From positions 1,925,056 through 1,989,055 of the forward strand of contig NW_008705562.1 of NCBI RefSeq assembly GCF_000186865.1: DNA of 64,000 bases, given 5' to 3'. Positions 9,733-19,500 of the stretch are shown here, one piece after another (positions within the stretch are counted from its first letter, which is position 1; each line of letters starts with the position of its first letter). The notes below the pieces were generated by a model. That model saw only the letters and a program-made list of their open reading frames with translations. It was not told the DNA's origin and ran no database searches. The stretch is from Aureococcus anophagefferens (Eukaryota > Sar > Pelagophyceae > Pelagomonadales > Pelagomonadaceae). The translations under genes were made by a program, and so were the position numbers.

Positions 9733-9782
9733 AAGAGCGGCGAGAAGTGCACCGACTGGTCCTACCTCCGTTTCCTAGGCTT
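9733..9782 (+). pseudogene. decayed 50-base fragment of the SLC35F6-like 3' coding region
   Basis: By eye, 41 of 50 positions match bases 5451-5500 of the transporter gene without gaps. The translation keeps KSGE, then a short break, then DWSYL, against KSGEEWTNWSYLEF in the intact gene. No other part of the gene is seen nearby, so this is a small duplicated and decaying piece, not a second gene. Confidence 0.5.
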
Positions 9783-10066
9783 TTGGTGGACATCGCGCGT
9801 CGAACCGGCGTCGTCGCGGCCCGCGGACTGGGCTCGCGATCGCGCCTAGAGCTACGACCATGATCGCGCCGCGTCCACGCTCACTGCGGTGCTCATGAGC
9901 GCGGTTTCCCGCGACGTAACACGAGAGCGGCGTCGCGGACTGGCGCGTGCGGACTGCAATCTACCTTCAACTTGCAGTGATCTTGCACTCCCGGTCGGCA
10001 GCTCAGCATGGAGCCTCTCAGTGCGCCGAGAGCGTGATCATATAGCAAGCGTTCGCTCGAGCGCTC

Positions 10067-10118
10067 GCCGCGCAACTGCTGCGCGCGCGACAGCCGCGCA
10101 ACTGCTGCGCGCGCGATA
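10067..10118 (+). repeat. two tandem 26-base units before the carrier-like gene
   Basis: The unit gccgcgcaactgctgcgcgc followed by gcgaca (copy 1) or gcgata (copy 2) occurs twice head to tail, with a third partial gccgcgcgac after it. It ends 28 bases before the start codon at 10147, so it lies in the likely promoter or 5' untranslated region. Confidence 0.8.
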
Positions 10119-10146
10119 GCCGCGCGACGCGAGAGCACGGCCAGCC

Positions 10147-10650
10147 ATGTTCTGCCTCGACTTCGCGCTCTCCTTCGCCTGCTTCGGCTACGCGACGTCC
10201 GAGTCGAAGAAGCGCGGCTACGACCTCTGGCGCGCGCCGTACGTCTTTGGCCTCGGCGCGCTGTCCGGGCTCTTCGCGGCGACGGCGCTCTACCCCTTCG
10301 ACCTCGTGCGCCAGATCGCGCTCGACGACGGCGCGGCGCCGGGGCGGCGCGCCGCGGGCGGCGCGGCGCGCGCCGTGACGACGACGCCCCAGTTCGCGGC
10401 GTCGTCGATCCCCTTCTCCTGCCTCTACTTCGGGCTCTACTTCTCCGGCGCGTCCGGCGACGCGCCCGTGCAGGAGCGCGTCGCGCGCGCGTTCGGCGCG
10501 TCCGGCGTCGCGCTGGCCGCGGAGCTGCCCTTCGACAAAGCGAAGATCGCCATCGCCGGCGGCGCGCGCAACGCCGCGCTCTTCTCGCTCCTGCGCTGGC
10601 CCTTCTGCAGCCTGCTGCTCGTCGCGTTCGAGACCGCGTCGCGACGGTGA
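10147..10650 (+). CDS. shortened mitochondrial-carrier-like protein
   Basis: One exon of 167 codons. Two mitochondrial carrier signatures of the Px[DE]xx[RK] type are visible: YPFDLVRQ at about residue 50 and LPFDKAKIAI at about 127. A hydrophobic helix precedes each, and GLGALSGLFAATALYPFD is the usual carrier layout. Ordinary carriers have three such repeats in about 300 residues; this one has two in 167. It could therefore be a degenerate family member, a half-size protein acting as a dimer, or a gene with an unrecognised further exon. The substrate is not predictable. Confidence 0.7.
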   Translation: MFCLDFALSFACFGYATSESKKRGYDLWRAPYVFGLGALSGLFAATALYPFDLVRQIALDDGAAPGRRAAGGAARAVTTTPQFAASSIPFSCLYFGLYFSGASGDAPVQERVARAFGASGVALAAELPFDKAKIAIAGGARNAALFSLLRWPFCSLLLVAFETASRR

Positions 10651-10677
10651 CGGTGCTAATTTTTAGCCGCGCGGCGC

Positions 10678-11613
10678 TTACTGCCGCACCTCCTCGTCCG
10701 GCGGCGCGGGCGGCCGCGCCTTGGCGTCGCGCATGGCCTTCTTGAGGGCGAGCTTCATGAGGAACTTGTGCAAGTCCTTCTTGCCGCCGGACGCCTCCTC
10801 CGGCGCGCGCTCCGGCGCCTCGGCCGCGCCGTCGCTGTCGCCGGCGAACTCGAAGCGGACCGTGAGCGACATGGACGCGGGCGAGCCCGCGTCGCACTCG
10901 ACGTCGTGGTAGAGCCCCGCCGGGAGCACGAGGCAGTCGCCCTCGCGGAGCACGGCGAGCTCGCCGGCGACGAGCGTCGGCGCGGCCTCCGACAACCCGA
11001 AGACGTCCTCGATGGACCCGTCGACGCAGTGGTCCTCCGTGTTGCCCGCCTCCAGGACGCCGCGCGGGAGCCGCGCCGCCGCGACGGCGTCCGCGACGCT
11101 CGAGCGGCTCGACAGGAAGAAGCGCTTGCTGCCGACGGCCTGGTAGACGAGCGCGTGGACGTCGTCCTTGTGGAGCGGCGTCCGCGAGCCCCCCGCGCCG
11201 GCCCAGAGGCTCGTCGACGTCACCGCGAGCGCGTCCGCGAGGGCCGGCCCGAGGATGGCGTCGACCTCGCCGGGCCGCAGCTCCAGGTCGCCGCGGAGCT
11301 GCCAGCCGGGCGCGCCGCGGCTCTCGCCGAGCCACCGGAGGAACTCCAGGGACGGCTTGATCGCCGCGCGGCTCTCGTGGCACTTCTGGCGCGAGAACGC
11401 CGTCATGGCGCCGCTCGACGCCGGGTAGAACGTGAGGATCTGGCGCGTCGCCGCCTCGGCGACGGCGCCGGACCAGGTCCGCGCCGACTCCGCCAGGGCG
11501 CCGCGGACGACGGCGCCGCGCGTCGGCGCCTCCGCGAGCGACCGCACGAGGTCGACGGCCGGCGCCGCGCCCAACGCCGTCTCGTCGTCTCTGCACTTCG
11601 CGCACCAGCCCAT
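10678..11613 (-). CDS. JmjC/cupin-8-type Fe(II)/2-oxoglutarate oxygenase-like protein
   Basis: The start at 11613 (MGWCAKC) gives 311 codons; an upstream in-frame ATG at 11724 is less likely. The segment RTPLHKDDVHALVYQAVG (about residues 160-177) carries the HxD pair, and GDCLVLPAGLYHDVEC (about 247-262) carries the distal His in the usual JmjC layout 'P-G-x-x-H'. The strand MSLTVRFEF closes the barrel. This fits JmjC hydroxylases of the HIF-inhibitor/tRNA-hydroxylase type, which modify protein or RNA side chains, more than histone demethylases. The C-terminal 50 residues are Lys-rich. The gene lies convergent with the carrier-like gene (27 bases between stops) and divergent from IFT56. Confidence 0.72.
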   Translation of the reverse strand: MGWCAKCRDDETALGAAPAVDLVRSLAEAPTRGAVVRGALAESARTWSGAVAEAATRQILTFYPASSGAMTAFSRQKCHESRAAIKPSLEFLRWLGESRGAPGWQLRGDLELRPGEVDAILGPALADALAVTSTSLWAGAGGSRTPLHKDDVHALVYQAVGSKRFFLSSRSSVADAVAAARLPRGVLEAGNTEDHCVDGSIEDVFGLSEAAPTLVAGELAVLREGDCLVLPAGLYHDVECDAGSPASMSLTVRFEFAGDSDGAAEAPERAPEEASGGKKDLHKFLMKLALKKAMRDAKARPPAPPDEEVRQ

Positions 11614-11805
11614 GGTGCGGCGTCGGCGCTGCGTCGGTCGCGCGCAGGATGGTCGGCTTCCAGGGGCTGCCGCTTCGCTAACCTCTGCACGTATACCGCA
11701 CGTATCCAAAGCTGCCCGGCGCACCGGCCGCGGGCAGCTCGGTTCGAAAAGCGGGCAGCGTTTGCTGCCACCGCCGCCCGACAGGTCGCCGCGTCGTCCG
11801 GCACC

Positions 11806-13931
11806 ATGTTGATGAGCCGCCAGCCCGGCCGCATGCGCGGCGGGCGCAACAACAAGACCCAGCCCGAGTCCAAGTCGGCGAAGCTGACGCGCCTCGACGA
11901 GTACATCAAGAAGCGCGGCGCCGGCGTCGGCGACGCCGCGGGGGCAAAAAGGGTGGGGAGCGGAGGCGTCGCGCGCGCACGGCGCGCGCCAGAGAAAGAC
12001 GCCGAGCGCGCGCCGTCCGCCCCGGGAGACGGCCGCGCGCGCGCGCCGCGACGCCGCGCGGCCCCCTCTATAGGCGCGACTACACGGGCGCGCTCGCGCT
12101 CCTCGAGTTCAACCGCAAGGGCGCGGACGCCCAGGAGCAGCAGGACGCCCTGCTCTGGATCGGCTACTGCGCCTGCCACCTCGGCAACTACCAGCGGGCC
12201 TACGACGCGTACAGCGAGATCCTGACGGGCGCGGTGCAGGCGTCGAACTCGCAGCAGCGCAAGCTCGAGGCCGAGGGCAAGGACGGCGAGGCCAAGGCCG
12301 CCGGCGGCGAGGCCAAGTCGCAGGCCGAGTTCTTCGAGATCCCCCGCGAGGTCCACCTCTACGCCGCGTGCTGCCTGTTCTACATGCAGATGTACAAGGA
12401 GGCCGAGGAGACCGTGGGCCACTACGACGAGGAGGAGACGAGCTCGCTGGACCGCCGGGTGCGCGCGGCGACGACGCCGAGCGCCATCGCCGCGCGCCGG
12501 CGCCAGATCCAGCAGGAGGCCAACGCCGAGGGCGGCCGGGGCGCGGGCTCGCTGAGCGACGACGACGTCGCGAAGCGCGTCGACCGCGAGCTCCGCCTCG
12601 AGGACACGTCGAAGCGCGCGCCGGAGCGGGCGTTGCGGAACCGGCTGCTCTTCCACATCGCCCACAAGCGCGACGACCAGGACAAGCTCATGATGCGGCA
12701 CCAGGACCTCACGGACACGAACGAGGACCAGCTGTCGCTCGCGGCGATCCACTACCTCCGGTCCCACTTCCAGGAGGCGACGGACATCTACAAGCGGTTG
12801 CTCCTGGAGAACCGCGACGACCTGGCGCTGAACGTCTACGTGGCCATGTGCTACTACAAGCTCGACTACTACGACGTGTCGCTCGAGATCCTCGCCGTCT
12901 ACCTCCAGGCGCACCCCGACAGCGCGATCGCGGTCAATTTGAAGGCCTGCAACCACTTCCGCCTCTACAACGGCAAGGCCGCCGAGGCGGAGCTCAAGGT
13001 CCTCGCGGACCAGGGCCACGCCCTCCAGGCCAACGACCTCATCCGCCACAACCGCGTCGTCTTCTCGCAGGGCGAGGGCGCGCTCCAGGTCCTCCCCGCG
13101 CTCGGCGACTTCATCCCCGAGGCGCGCCTGAACCTCGTCATCTACTACCTGCGCCACGACGGCATGCAGGAGGCCCACGAGCTCATCAAGGACGTCGAGC
13201 CGTCGACGCCCCAGGAGTACATTTTGAAGGGCGTCGTCAACGCGTCCGTCGGCCAGGCGCTCTGCTCGCGCGAGCACATCAAGATGGCCCAGCAGTTCTT
13301 CCAGCTCGTCGGCGCGTCGGCGTCCGAGTGCGACACGATCCCCGGCCGCCAGTGCATGGCGTCCTGCTTCTTCCTCCTCAAGCAGTTCGAGGACGTGAAC
13401 ATCTACCTCAACTCGATCAAGGCCTACATGTACAACGACGACGACTTCAACTGGAACCACGGCATCTCCCTGGCCCAGACGGGCAACTACAAGGCCGCCG
13501 AGGAGGCGCTCCTCCTCGTCCAGAACGAGCGCTACAAGACGGAGTACTGCTACATCTCCTGGCTCGCGCGCTGCTACATCATGAACGCGCAGCCCAAGAA
13601 CGCGTGGGAGCTCTACCTGAAGATGGACACGTCCAACGAGTCCTTCAATTTGCTCCAGCTCATCGCCAACGACTGCTACCGCATGGGCCAGTTCCTCTAC
13701 GCGGCCAAGGCCTTCGACGTGCTCGAGCGCCTCGACCCGGACCCGGAGTTCTGGGAGGGCAAGCGCGGCGCGTGCGTCGGCGTCTTCCAGCAGGTCGTCG
13801 CGGGCAAGGCCGCCAAGGAGGACCTCCGCGACGTGCTCGCCATGGTGCGCAACACGTCCAACCCCCAGGTCGAGTACATGGTCCGCGTCATCTCCAAGTG
13901 GGCCGCGAGCTCCGGCATCAAGATCTCCTGA
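11806..13931 (+). CDS. IFT56: intraflagellar transport protein 56 (TTC26), TPR protein of the IFT-B complex
   Basis: IFT56 is a TPR subunit of IFT-B needed to carry motility proteins into cilia. Exon 1 is 11806-11912 and exon 2 is 12074-13931, giving 654 aa. The protein is collinear with animal TTC26 as recalled: an N-terminal basic tail leading to [13 protein letters not shown], then [82 protein letters not shown], and a C-terminus ending in [12 protein letters not shown]. There is a stramenopile insertion of about 45 residues before NRLLF. Full-length conservation argues for a working gene, hence for a flagellated stage. It diverges from the JmjC-like gene. Confidence 0.96.
11913..12073 (+). 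mobile_element. IFT56 intron, possibly a diverged introner, 161 nt, GC-AG
   Basis: Intron GCGCGGCG...CTCTATAG is followed by GCGCGACT, a 6-of-8 match to its own start. Removing it joins KK to RDYTGA exactly where other IFT56 proteins read KRD(F/Y)TGA. The layout (8-base start repeated after the acceptor, GC donor) is that of the introners in this window, but the interior matches no other copy, so an ordinary GC-AG intron is the alternative. Confidence 0.5.
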
Positions 13932-14070
13932 AGGCTCCTCCCCGATGGCGCCTGGGCCATCGACCTCGCCGCGAGGCCGGGGCCCGCGCCGTCGCCGCGA
14001 CCGTGAGACGCGGGGCGCGGGTAACGGTAAGCCGCGAACCAACTTAGAGCCAACGGAAGCCGCGAAAAAC

Positions 14071-15594
14071 TTACAGCCGGTAGGAGTGGAGCGCGCTGCC
14101 CGTCGCGAGGAACCGGTCGAGCTCGGCGTCGCGCGCGTCGTCGCGGGGCCCGCGGTTGCCCAGCGCGAGCCGCGCCTCCGGGTGCGCGACGAGGTGCGCG
14201 CGGAGCCGCGCGAGGTGCGCGCGCGTGACGTTGCGCCGCGCCCCCGGCGTCGCGTAGCGCGGCGGTTCGGCCGGCGTCGCGAGCCAGCGGCGGCAGCGGA
14301 GCAAGAGCGGCACTACGACGGCCGCCGCGGCCGCGGCCGCGCCGCGGCGCGCGTCGCGCGGCGCCGACGCGATCGCCGCGAGGCCCGCGGCGCGCAGGAC
14401 CACCGCGGCGACGGCCGTCGCGGCCGCGTGGGGCCACCGCGCGGCCGCCGCGGCGCGCCGCCGCGCGGCCGCGAAGCCGAGCGCCGGCACGAAGAAGCCG
14501 CGGCCGTCGTCGTAGACGCAGTCGTCGTCGTCGTCGTCGCCCGCGTCCGGGTCCGGCCTTCCTAGAACCCAGGCGCCGCCGACGGCGAGGAGGAGCGCCA
14601 GCAACGCGGCCGCCGCGTCGCCGCCCGCGGGCGAGAGTTTGACGACGACGCCCGACGCGGAGCCGAATTCGACGCGGACGACGTCGTCGGCGACGAGCGC
14701 CGCCAGCATCTCCGCGAGCGCCGGGGGCAGCGCGGGGCCCGCGGTGAAGACCGCGGCGGCGGCGGCGGCGGCGAACGCGGCGGCCCGCGGCAGGCACCGC
14801 GACGCGACCGCCGCGGCGACCAAAGCGGCCGCGGCGCCGCGCCGCGTGACGCGCCACGTCCGCGGGAGCCGCGCCCCGGCCCGCGAGCCGGCGGCGGCGC
14901 CCAGGGCGGCGCCCAGGGCGGCGCGAACGACCCGCGGGGACGCGGCCGCGCCCCCGAAGCGCCAGAGGAGCGCGCCGCCCGCCGCGCGCAGCGCGGCGTC
15001 CCGCGCGCCGCGCGCCGCCTCCCCGCGGCCGCCGGGCCAGCCGTCGTCCCAGAGCGCGACGGCGCCGAGCACGCAGCCGGGCTCCGCCGACGTGAAGGTC
15101 CAGGCGCCGCCGGGGTGCTCTTCGCAGCGGCCGTCGCTCGCGCAGGCGACGCGCTCGACGCGGCCGCCGGGCCGCCGGAGGACGAGCGACGGCGCCGCGG
15201 ACCGCGCCACGGACCAGGCGAAGGACGCGTTGGCGCCCGGGGGGGCGAGCGCGCCGCGCGCCGCGGCGCTCGCGCGCGGCGCGAGCCCGAAACGCGCCTC
15301 GAGGAGCTCGAGCGCGGCGACGAGGTCCGCGGCGCCGCGCGGCGCCGCGCACGACCACGCCGGCGCCTCGCCGGGGCTGGCGACGTCGGCGTCGACGAAA
15401 AGCGGCGCCTCCGGCGGCGGCGGCGCATCAGCGGCCGCGGCGCGTTGCGGCGGCGCGCCCGCCGCGGCGAGCGGCTCTGCGGCGACGTCCGCGCTAACAG
15501 TTGTTGTTTCGGCGGCAGCGTCGTCGCCGGCGACGATCAGCGCCGCCGCGACGACCACGAGCGCTCGGAAAATGCGCATTGCTGCAACGCGCAT
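14071..15594 (-). CDS. unrecognised signal-peptide-bearing multi-pass membrane protein
   Basis: One exon of 507 codons. It begins with a signal peptide (MRIFRALVVVAAALIVAG), followed by about 190 residues of Ala/Pro-rich lumenal or extracellular sequence with four or five Cys and Trp-rich beta-like stretches. Five or six hydrophobic segments span about residues 240-440, broken by an acidic GDDDDDDCVYDDG loop at about 355. A soluble tail ends in FLATGSALHSYRL. The layout (signal peptide, beta-rich lumenal part, helix bundle, helical tail) resembles nuclear-envelope NEMP proteins only in outline; no diagnostic motif was seen, so no function is assigned. Confidence 0.6.
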   Translation of the reverse strand: MRVAAMRIFRALVVVAAALIVAGDDAAAETTTVSADVAAEPLAAAGAPPQRAAAADAPPPPEAPLFVDADVASPGEAPAWSCAAPRGAADLVAALELLEARFGLAPRASAAARGALAPPGANASFAWSVARSAAPSLVLRRPGGRVERVACASDGRCEEHPGGAWTFTSAEPGCVLGAVALWDDGWPGGRGEAARGARDAALRAAGGALLWRFGGAAASPRVVRAALGAALGAAAGSRAGARLPRTWRVTRRGAAAALVAAAVASRCLPRAAAFAAAAAAAVFTAGPALPPALAEMLAALVADDVVRVEFGSASGVVVKLSPAGGDAAAALLALLLAVGGAWVLGRPDPDAGDDDDDDCVYDDGRGFFVPALGFAAARRRAAAAARWPHAAATAVAAVVLRAAGLAAIASAPRDARRGAAAAAAAVVVPLLLRCRRWLATPAEPPRYATPGARRNVTRAHLARLRAHLVAHPEARLALGNRGPRDDARDAELDRFLATGSALHSYRL

Positions 15595-15896
15595 CGTCGC
15601 GTCGCGGCGTCGCCGCGCGGCGTGGTGCCTGATCTCGCGGAGTGGAGCTCGAGCTCGCGAGCCTCGAGCCCGGGCGCCCGCCGGCGGCGAGCCGCCAGCC
15701 GCCGCCGGCGCCAGCCCGCGCCGCTACCTGCTGCCCATCGGCGCCTGCCGCAGAGATCTCTGCCGACTTCGGTCGGGATGCGGCGGCCACACACAGCCCG
15801 CTCCTCAACTCCAGCGCCCGGTCGATGCGACGCATCGACGGCCCGCGCGACCGCGACCCGCCGAACGCGCGGGACGCGCGGCGCGAGACGAGTGGC
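15595..15896 (-). other. intergenic, 302 bases
   Basis: This lies between two minus-strand genes and should contain the NF-YA 3' untranslated region and the promoter of the membrane protein. It is GC-rich without a convincing frame. Nothing specific was found. Confidence 0.45.
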
Positions 15897-16277
15897 TTAT
15901 GCCGACGATGCCACCGCGCTCGGTGGGGCGGCGCTCTCCTGCGCGGGCGCCGGCGTCCCGTCGCCGCCTGTGTCGCCGCCGTCGGCCTTGGCGTTCGATT
16001 GCGCGGCGAGCTCCGCGAGCTCGGCCTTTGTCAGGAAGCGGCCGCCCGGCCCGCGCTTTCGCCGGCAGGCGTGCTTGTGGCGGGACTCGTGCATGTAATT
16101 CTTGCGGTCCGGCTCCGGTTTCCGGAGTGTCTCCAGCTTGGCGCGGGCCAGCCGCCGTTTCAGGATGCGCTCGAACTGTTTCGGGTTCACCAGCGTCGTC
16201 CCCGATTCTTTCGCCGGCTCCGCCGCCGCGCCGGCCGTCGCCGCGTCCGACGACCCGAGCGGCATGACGGAGTCCAT
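15897..16277 (-). CDS. NFYA: NF-YA (CBF-B/HAP2), CCAAT-binding transcription factor subunit A
   Basis: NF-YA joins the histone-fold pair NF-YB/NF-YC and gives the trimer its CCAAT sequence specificity. The protein has only 126 aa, little more than the core. The subunit-contact helix is VNPKQFERILKRRLARAKLE (about residues 30-49), and the DNA-binding part is YMHESRHKHACRRKRGPGGR (about 61-80) with the invariant HESRHxHA and GxGGRF. The linker between them is of normal length. The Gln-rich activation region of animal NF-YA is absent, as is common in protists. The start is the first ATG (MDSVMPLGSS). It diverges from the giant receptor-like gene over 275 bases that contain a CCAAT box. Confidence 0.95.
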   Translation of the reverse strand: MDSVMPLGSSDAATAGAAAEPAKESGTTLVNPKQFERILKRRLARAKLETLRKPEPDRKNYMHESRHKHACRRKRGPGGRFLTKAELAELAAQSNAKADGGDTGGDGTPAPAQESAAPPSAVASSA

Positions 16278-16337
16278 GTAGCGGCGGCGCGCGAAGCCCC
16301 TGCGACGGTGCCGGCGTCTTGCTTGGCCGCGCTTTCT

Positions 16338-16342
16338 ATTGG
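16338..16342 (-). promoter_or_regulatory. CCAAT box between NF-YA and the giant receptor-like gene
   Basis: The plus strand reads CTATTGGCTCAT; on the minus strand this is ATGAGCCAATAG, a good NF-Y site (purine-purine before CCAAT). It lies 61 bases upstream of the NF-YA start and about 210 upstream of the divergent gene. Use of the site is inferred. Confidence 0.5.
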
Positions 16343-16552
16343 CTCATTCACATTCTTTTGCAACTTTGACAGATTTGCAAGTTCAAGGAGGAACACACAT
16401 TCGAGATTATGCGCGACATTTTGTCGAGCACGACGTCGAGGCTGGGCACCGTCTCCGGCCTAGGCCGCGGACGTCCACCCAAATGGTGGTGATGATGCAT
16501 AAGCACGTGTGCTGGTAGCGCGCCAGTTGTTCGGGCTGCTGCCAGCGTCGCC

Positions 16553-19500
16553 ATGCGACCGCTGCTCTTGGGCTGCGTCTTGCTCACAGCGGCTGCGCAC
16601 GAGTTCACCTTCGCGGCGCGCAGGATCACGAACGCGGCGGATAACGCCTTCTTCGTCTTCGCCATCGACGTCGACGGCGACGGCGACGTCGACGCGCTGT
16701 CCGCGTCGCGCAGCGACGACACGGTCGCGTGGTACGAGAACGACGGCTCCGAGTCCTTCGCGAAGCGCGACGTCACGGCTGCGGCGGATGACGCCGTCTG
16801 CGTCTTCGCCATCGATATCGACGGCGACGGCGACGTCGACGTGCTGTCCGCGTCGCGCAGCGACGACACGGTCGCGTGGCACGAGAACGACGGCTCCGAG
16901 TCCTTCACGGAGCGCGTCGTCACGGCGGCGCAGGACGGGCCGTGGGTCGCGCACGTCGTCGACGTCGACGGCGACGGCGCCGTCGACGTGCTCGCGGCGT
17001 CGGATGGGGACGACACGGTCGCGTGGCACCAGAACGACGGGTCCGAGTCCTTCACGGAGCGCGTCGTCGACGACGGCGCGGACGGCGCGCGCTTCGTCTA
17101 CGGCGTCGACGTCGACGGCGACGGCCTCGTCGACGTCGTCGCGGTGCACAAGAGTGCCGGCGCCATCGCGTGGTACGAGCAGCAGACCTCCGCGAGCTCA
17201 GTCCGGCCGACGTTCGCGGAGCACGTCGTCACCGCCAACCTCGACACGCCGCTCGACGTCTCCGCGGCAGACCTGAACGGCGACGGCGTCCGGGACCTGG
17301 TCGTATCGGCCTACGGCGACGACCTCGTCGCCTGGTACGACGTCGACGCGGGCCTTTCGTACTCGGTCGCGGCGTCGGTCTCGAACCCGCGCGGCGTCTT
17401 CGCCGTCGACGTCGACGGCGACGGCGACCTCGACGTCCTCGCGGCGCTGGACGGCGCGAACACGGTGGCCTGGTACGAGAACGACGGGGCGCTGTCCTTT
17501 GCGGCGCGCGTCGTCGCGTCCCCGTCGAGCCCCGCGAGCGTCTACGCGCTCGACGTCGACGGCGACGGCGACGCGGACGTCCTGTCGGCGTCCATGGACG
17601 ACGACGCGGTCGCGTGGTACGAGCAGGTCTACGAGCCGAGCGCCGCGCCGACGCCCATCCCGTCGGCGGCGCCGTCGTCGCGGCCGTCGTCGGCGCCGTC
17701 GTCGGCGCCGTCGTCGCGGCCGTCGTCGGCGCCGTCGTCGCCGCCGACCGCGGTGCCGACCGCGCCGCCGACGTCCTACGCGCTCGAGGGGTCGCTCGTC
17801 GCCCACTTCTCCTTCGAGTCGGAGAGCTCGAGCGGCGACGCCTACTACGACGACGCCGGGAGCGGCCTCGTGCTCGCGACGGACGCGACCGCGACGACGC
17901 GCTACGGCGGCGCGGCGCTCGCTTTCGACGGCGCCGACGACTGCGCGCTCGGGTCCGACGCCATCGCGGACGCCGTCGCCGGCGGAAAGGCGCGCACCGT
18001 GTGCCTCTGGGCCGCCGTCGACGACTGGAACGGGGGCTACCTCTTCTCCTACGGCTCGGACGTCGACCTGGGCTTCTTCGGCCTCCGCGCGGCGGACGCG
18101 GGCGAGGTCGACGTCGTCTTCTCCGGTCAGACCGCCGAAGTGGCGCTCGCCGGCTCCGACGACGGCGGCTGGCACCACTACTGCCTCGCCTACAAAGCGA
18201 CGAGCGGGGTCTGCATGCTCTACTACGACGGGGAATTCGCGGCGGAGACGTCCGTCGCGCTCGACACGGGCGGCGCCTACGAGTTCTCGGTCGGCGCGGC
18301 GGCGAACTGCGGCCAGGACTTCCTCGCGGGCGCGGTCGACGAGGTCTACATCTACGCGACGGAGCTCTCGGCGGCGCGGATCGAGGCGCTCTACGATGAC
18401 GGGCTCACGGCCGCGCCGACGGCCGTATTCTTCCAGGAGACGCTCGTCGCGTACTACTCCTTCGACGACGGGACGGCCGCGAACGACGGCGGCGACGGCG
18501 ACCTCGACGGGACGATCACCGGCGCGACGGCGACGACGGGCCGCGACGGGAGCGGCGCGCTGTCCTTCGACGGGACGGACGACTACGTCGCGTTTCCCTC
18601 GGCCGCGACGGCCAAGATCCAGGGGAGCAACCCGCGGACCGTGTGCCTGTGGGCGGTGATCGACGACTTCAGCGGCGACGGGGGCCTCTTCGACTACGGA
18701 AGCTACGAGGACTCGGAGAACTTCGCGCTCCGGGTCGACAACACGGACGGCAGCCTCCGAGTCCAGCTCTGGGGCGTCGACGCGGACGTCGCGCTGTCGG
18801 GGTCCGACGACGGCGGCTGGCACCACTACTGCCTGACCTACGACGGCTCCGATTGGGTCCTCTACTTCGACGGGTCGCAGGCGGCGACGGGGCCCCAGGC
18901 GTTGGACACGGGCGACGACGCGGCCCTGTGCGTCGGCCGCTGGGGGGGGGATTACTACCTGCCCGGGACCATCGACGAGGTCTACGTCTACGCGAGCGCG
19001 CTCGACGCGGCGCGCATCCAGGTCCTCCACGCGGGCTACGCCGTGACGCCGCCGCCGACGCGCGCGCCGACGCGCGCGCCGACGCTGACGCCGCTCCCGA
19101 CGCACGTCTCCGCGGCGACGCTCGTCGCGCGCTACGCCTTCGACGACGGCACCGCCGCGGAGGAGAGCGACGCCGACCTCGACGGGGCCATCTTCGGCGC
19201 GACGGCGACGAAGGGCCTCGACGGCGGCGGCGCGCTCGCCTTCGACGGCGCGATGGGCTACGTCGAGTTCCCGGCGGCCGCCGTCGCGGACGTCGTCGGA
19301 AGCGCGTCGCGGACCCTCTGCGCGTGGGCCGCGATCGACGCCTTCGGCGGCGGCGGCATCTTCGCCTACGGCGCCTCCCAGGCCCTCGCGGAGTTCGGCC
19401 TGCGGACGAACGAGGACGCCGCGGCCGCGGCCGGGTCGCTCGTCGTCCAGCTCTACGAGACCGACGTCTCGTCGGTGACCCTCGCCGGCGCCGACGACGG

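Larger units (their letters stand above)
9331..10146. other. intergenic, 816 bases, upstream of two divergent genes
   Basis: No intact gene is seen. The left part is the upstream region of the protease, and a loose hairpin (acctcaaa with ttttgaggc) lies near 9600-9640. A decayed transporter fragment lies at 9733-9782, and a duplicated 26-base unit just before the next start codon. This is the longest non-coding stretch in the left part of the window. Confidence 0.5.
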
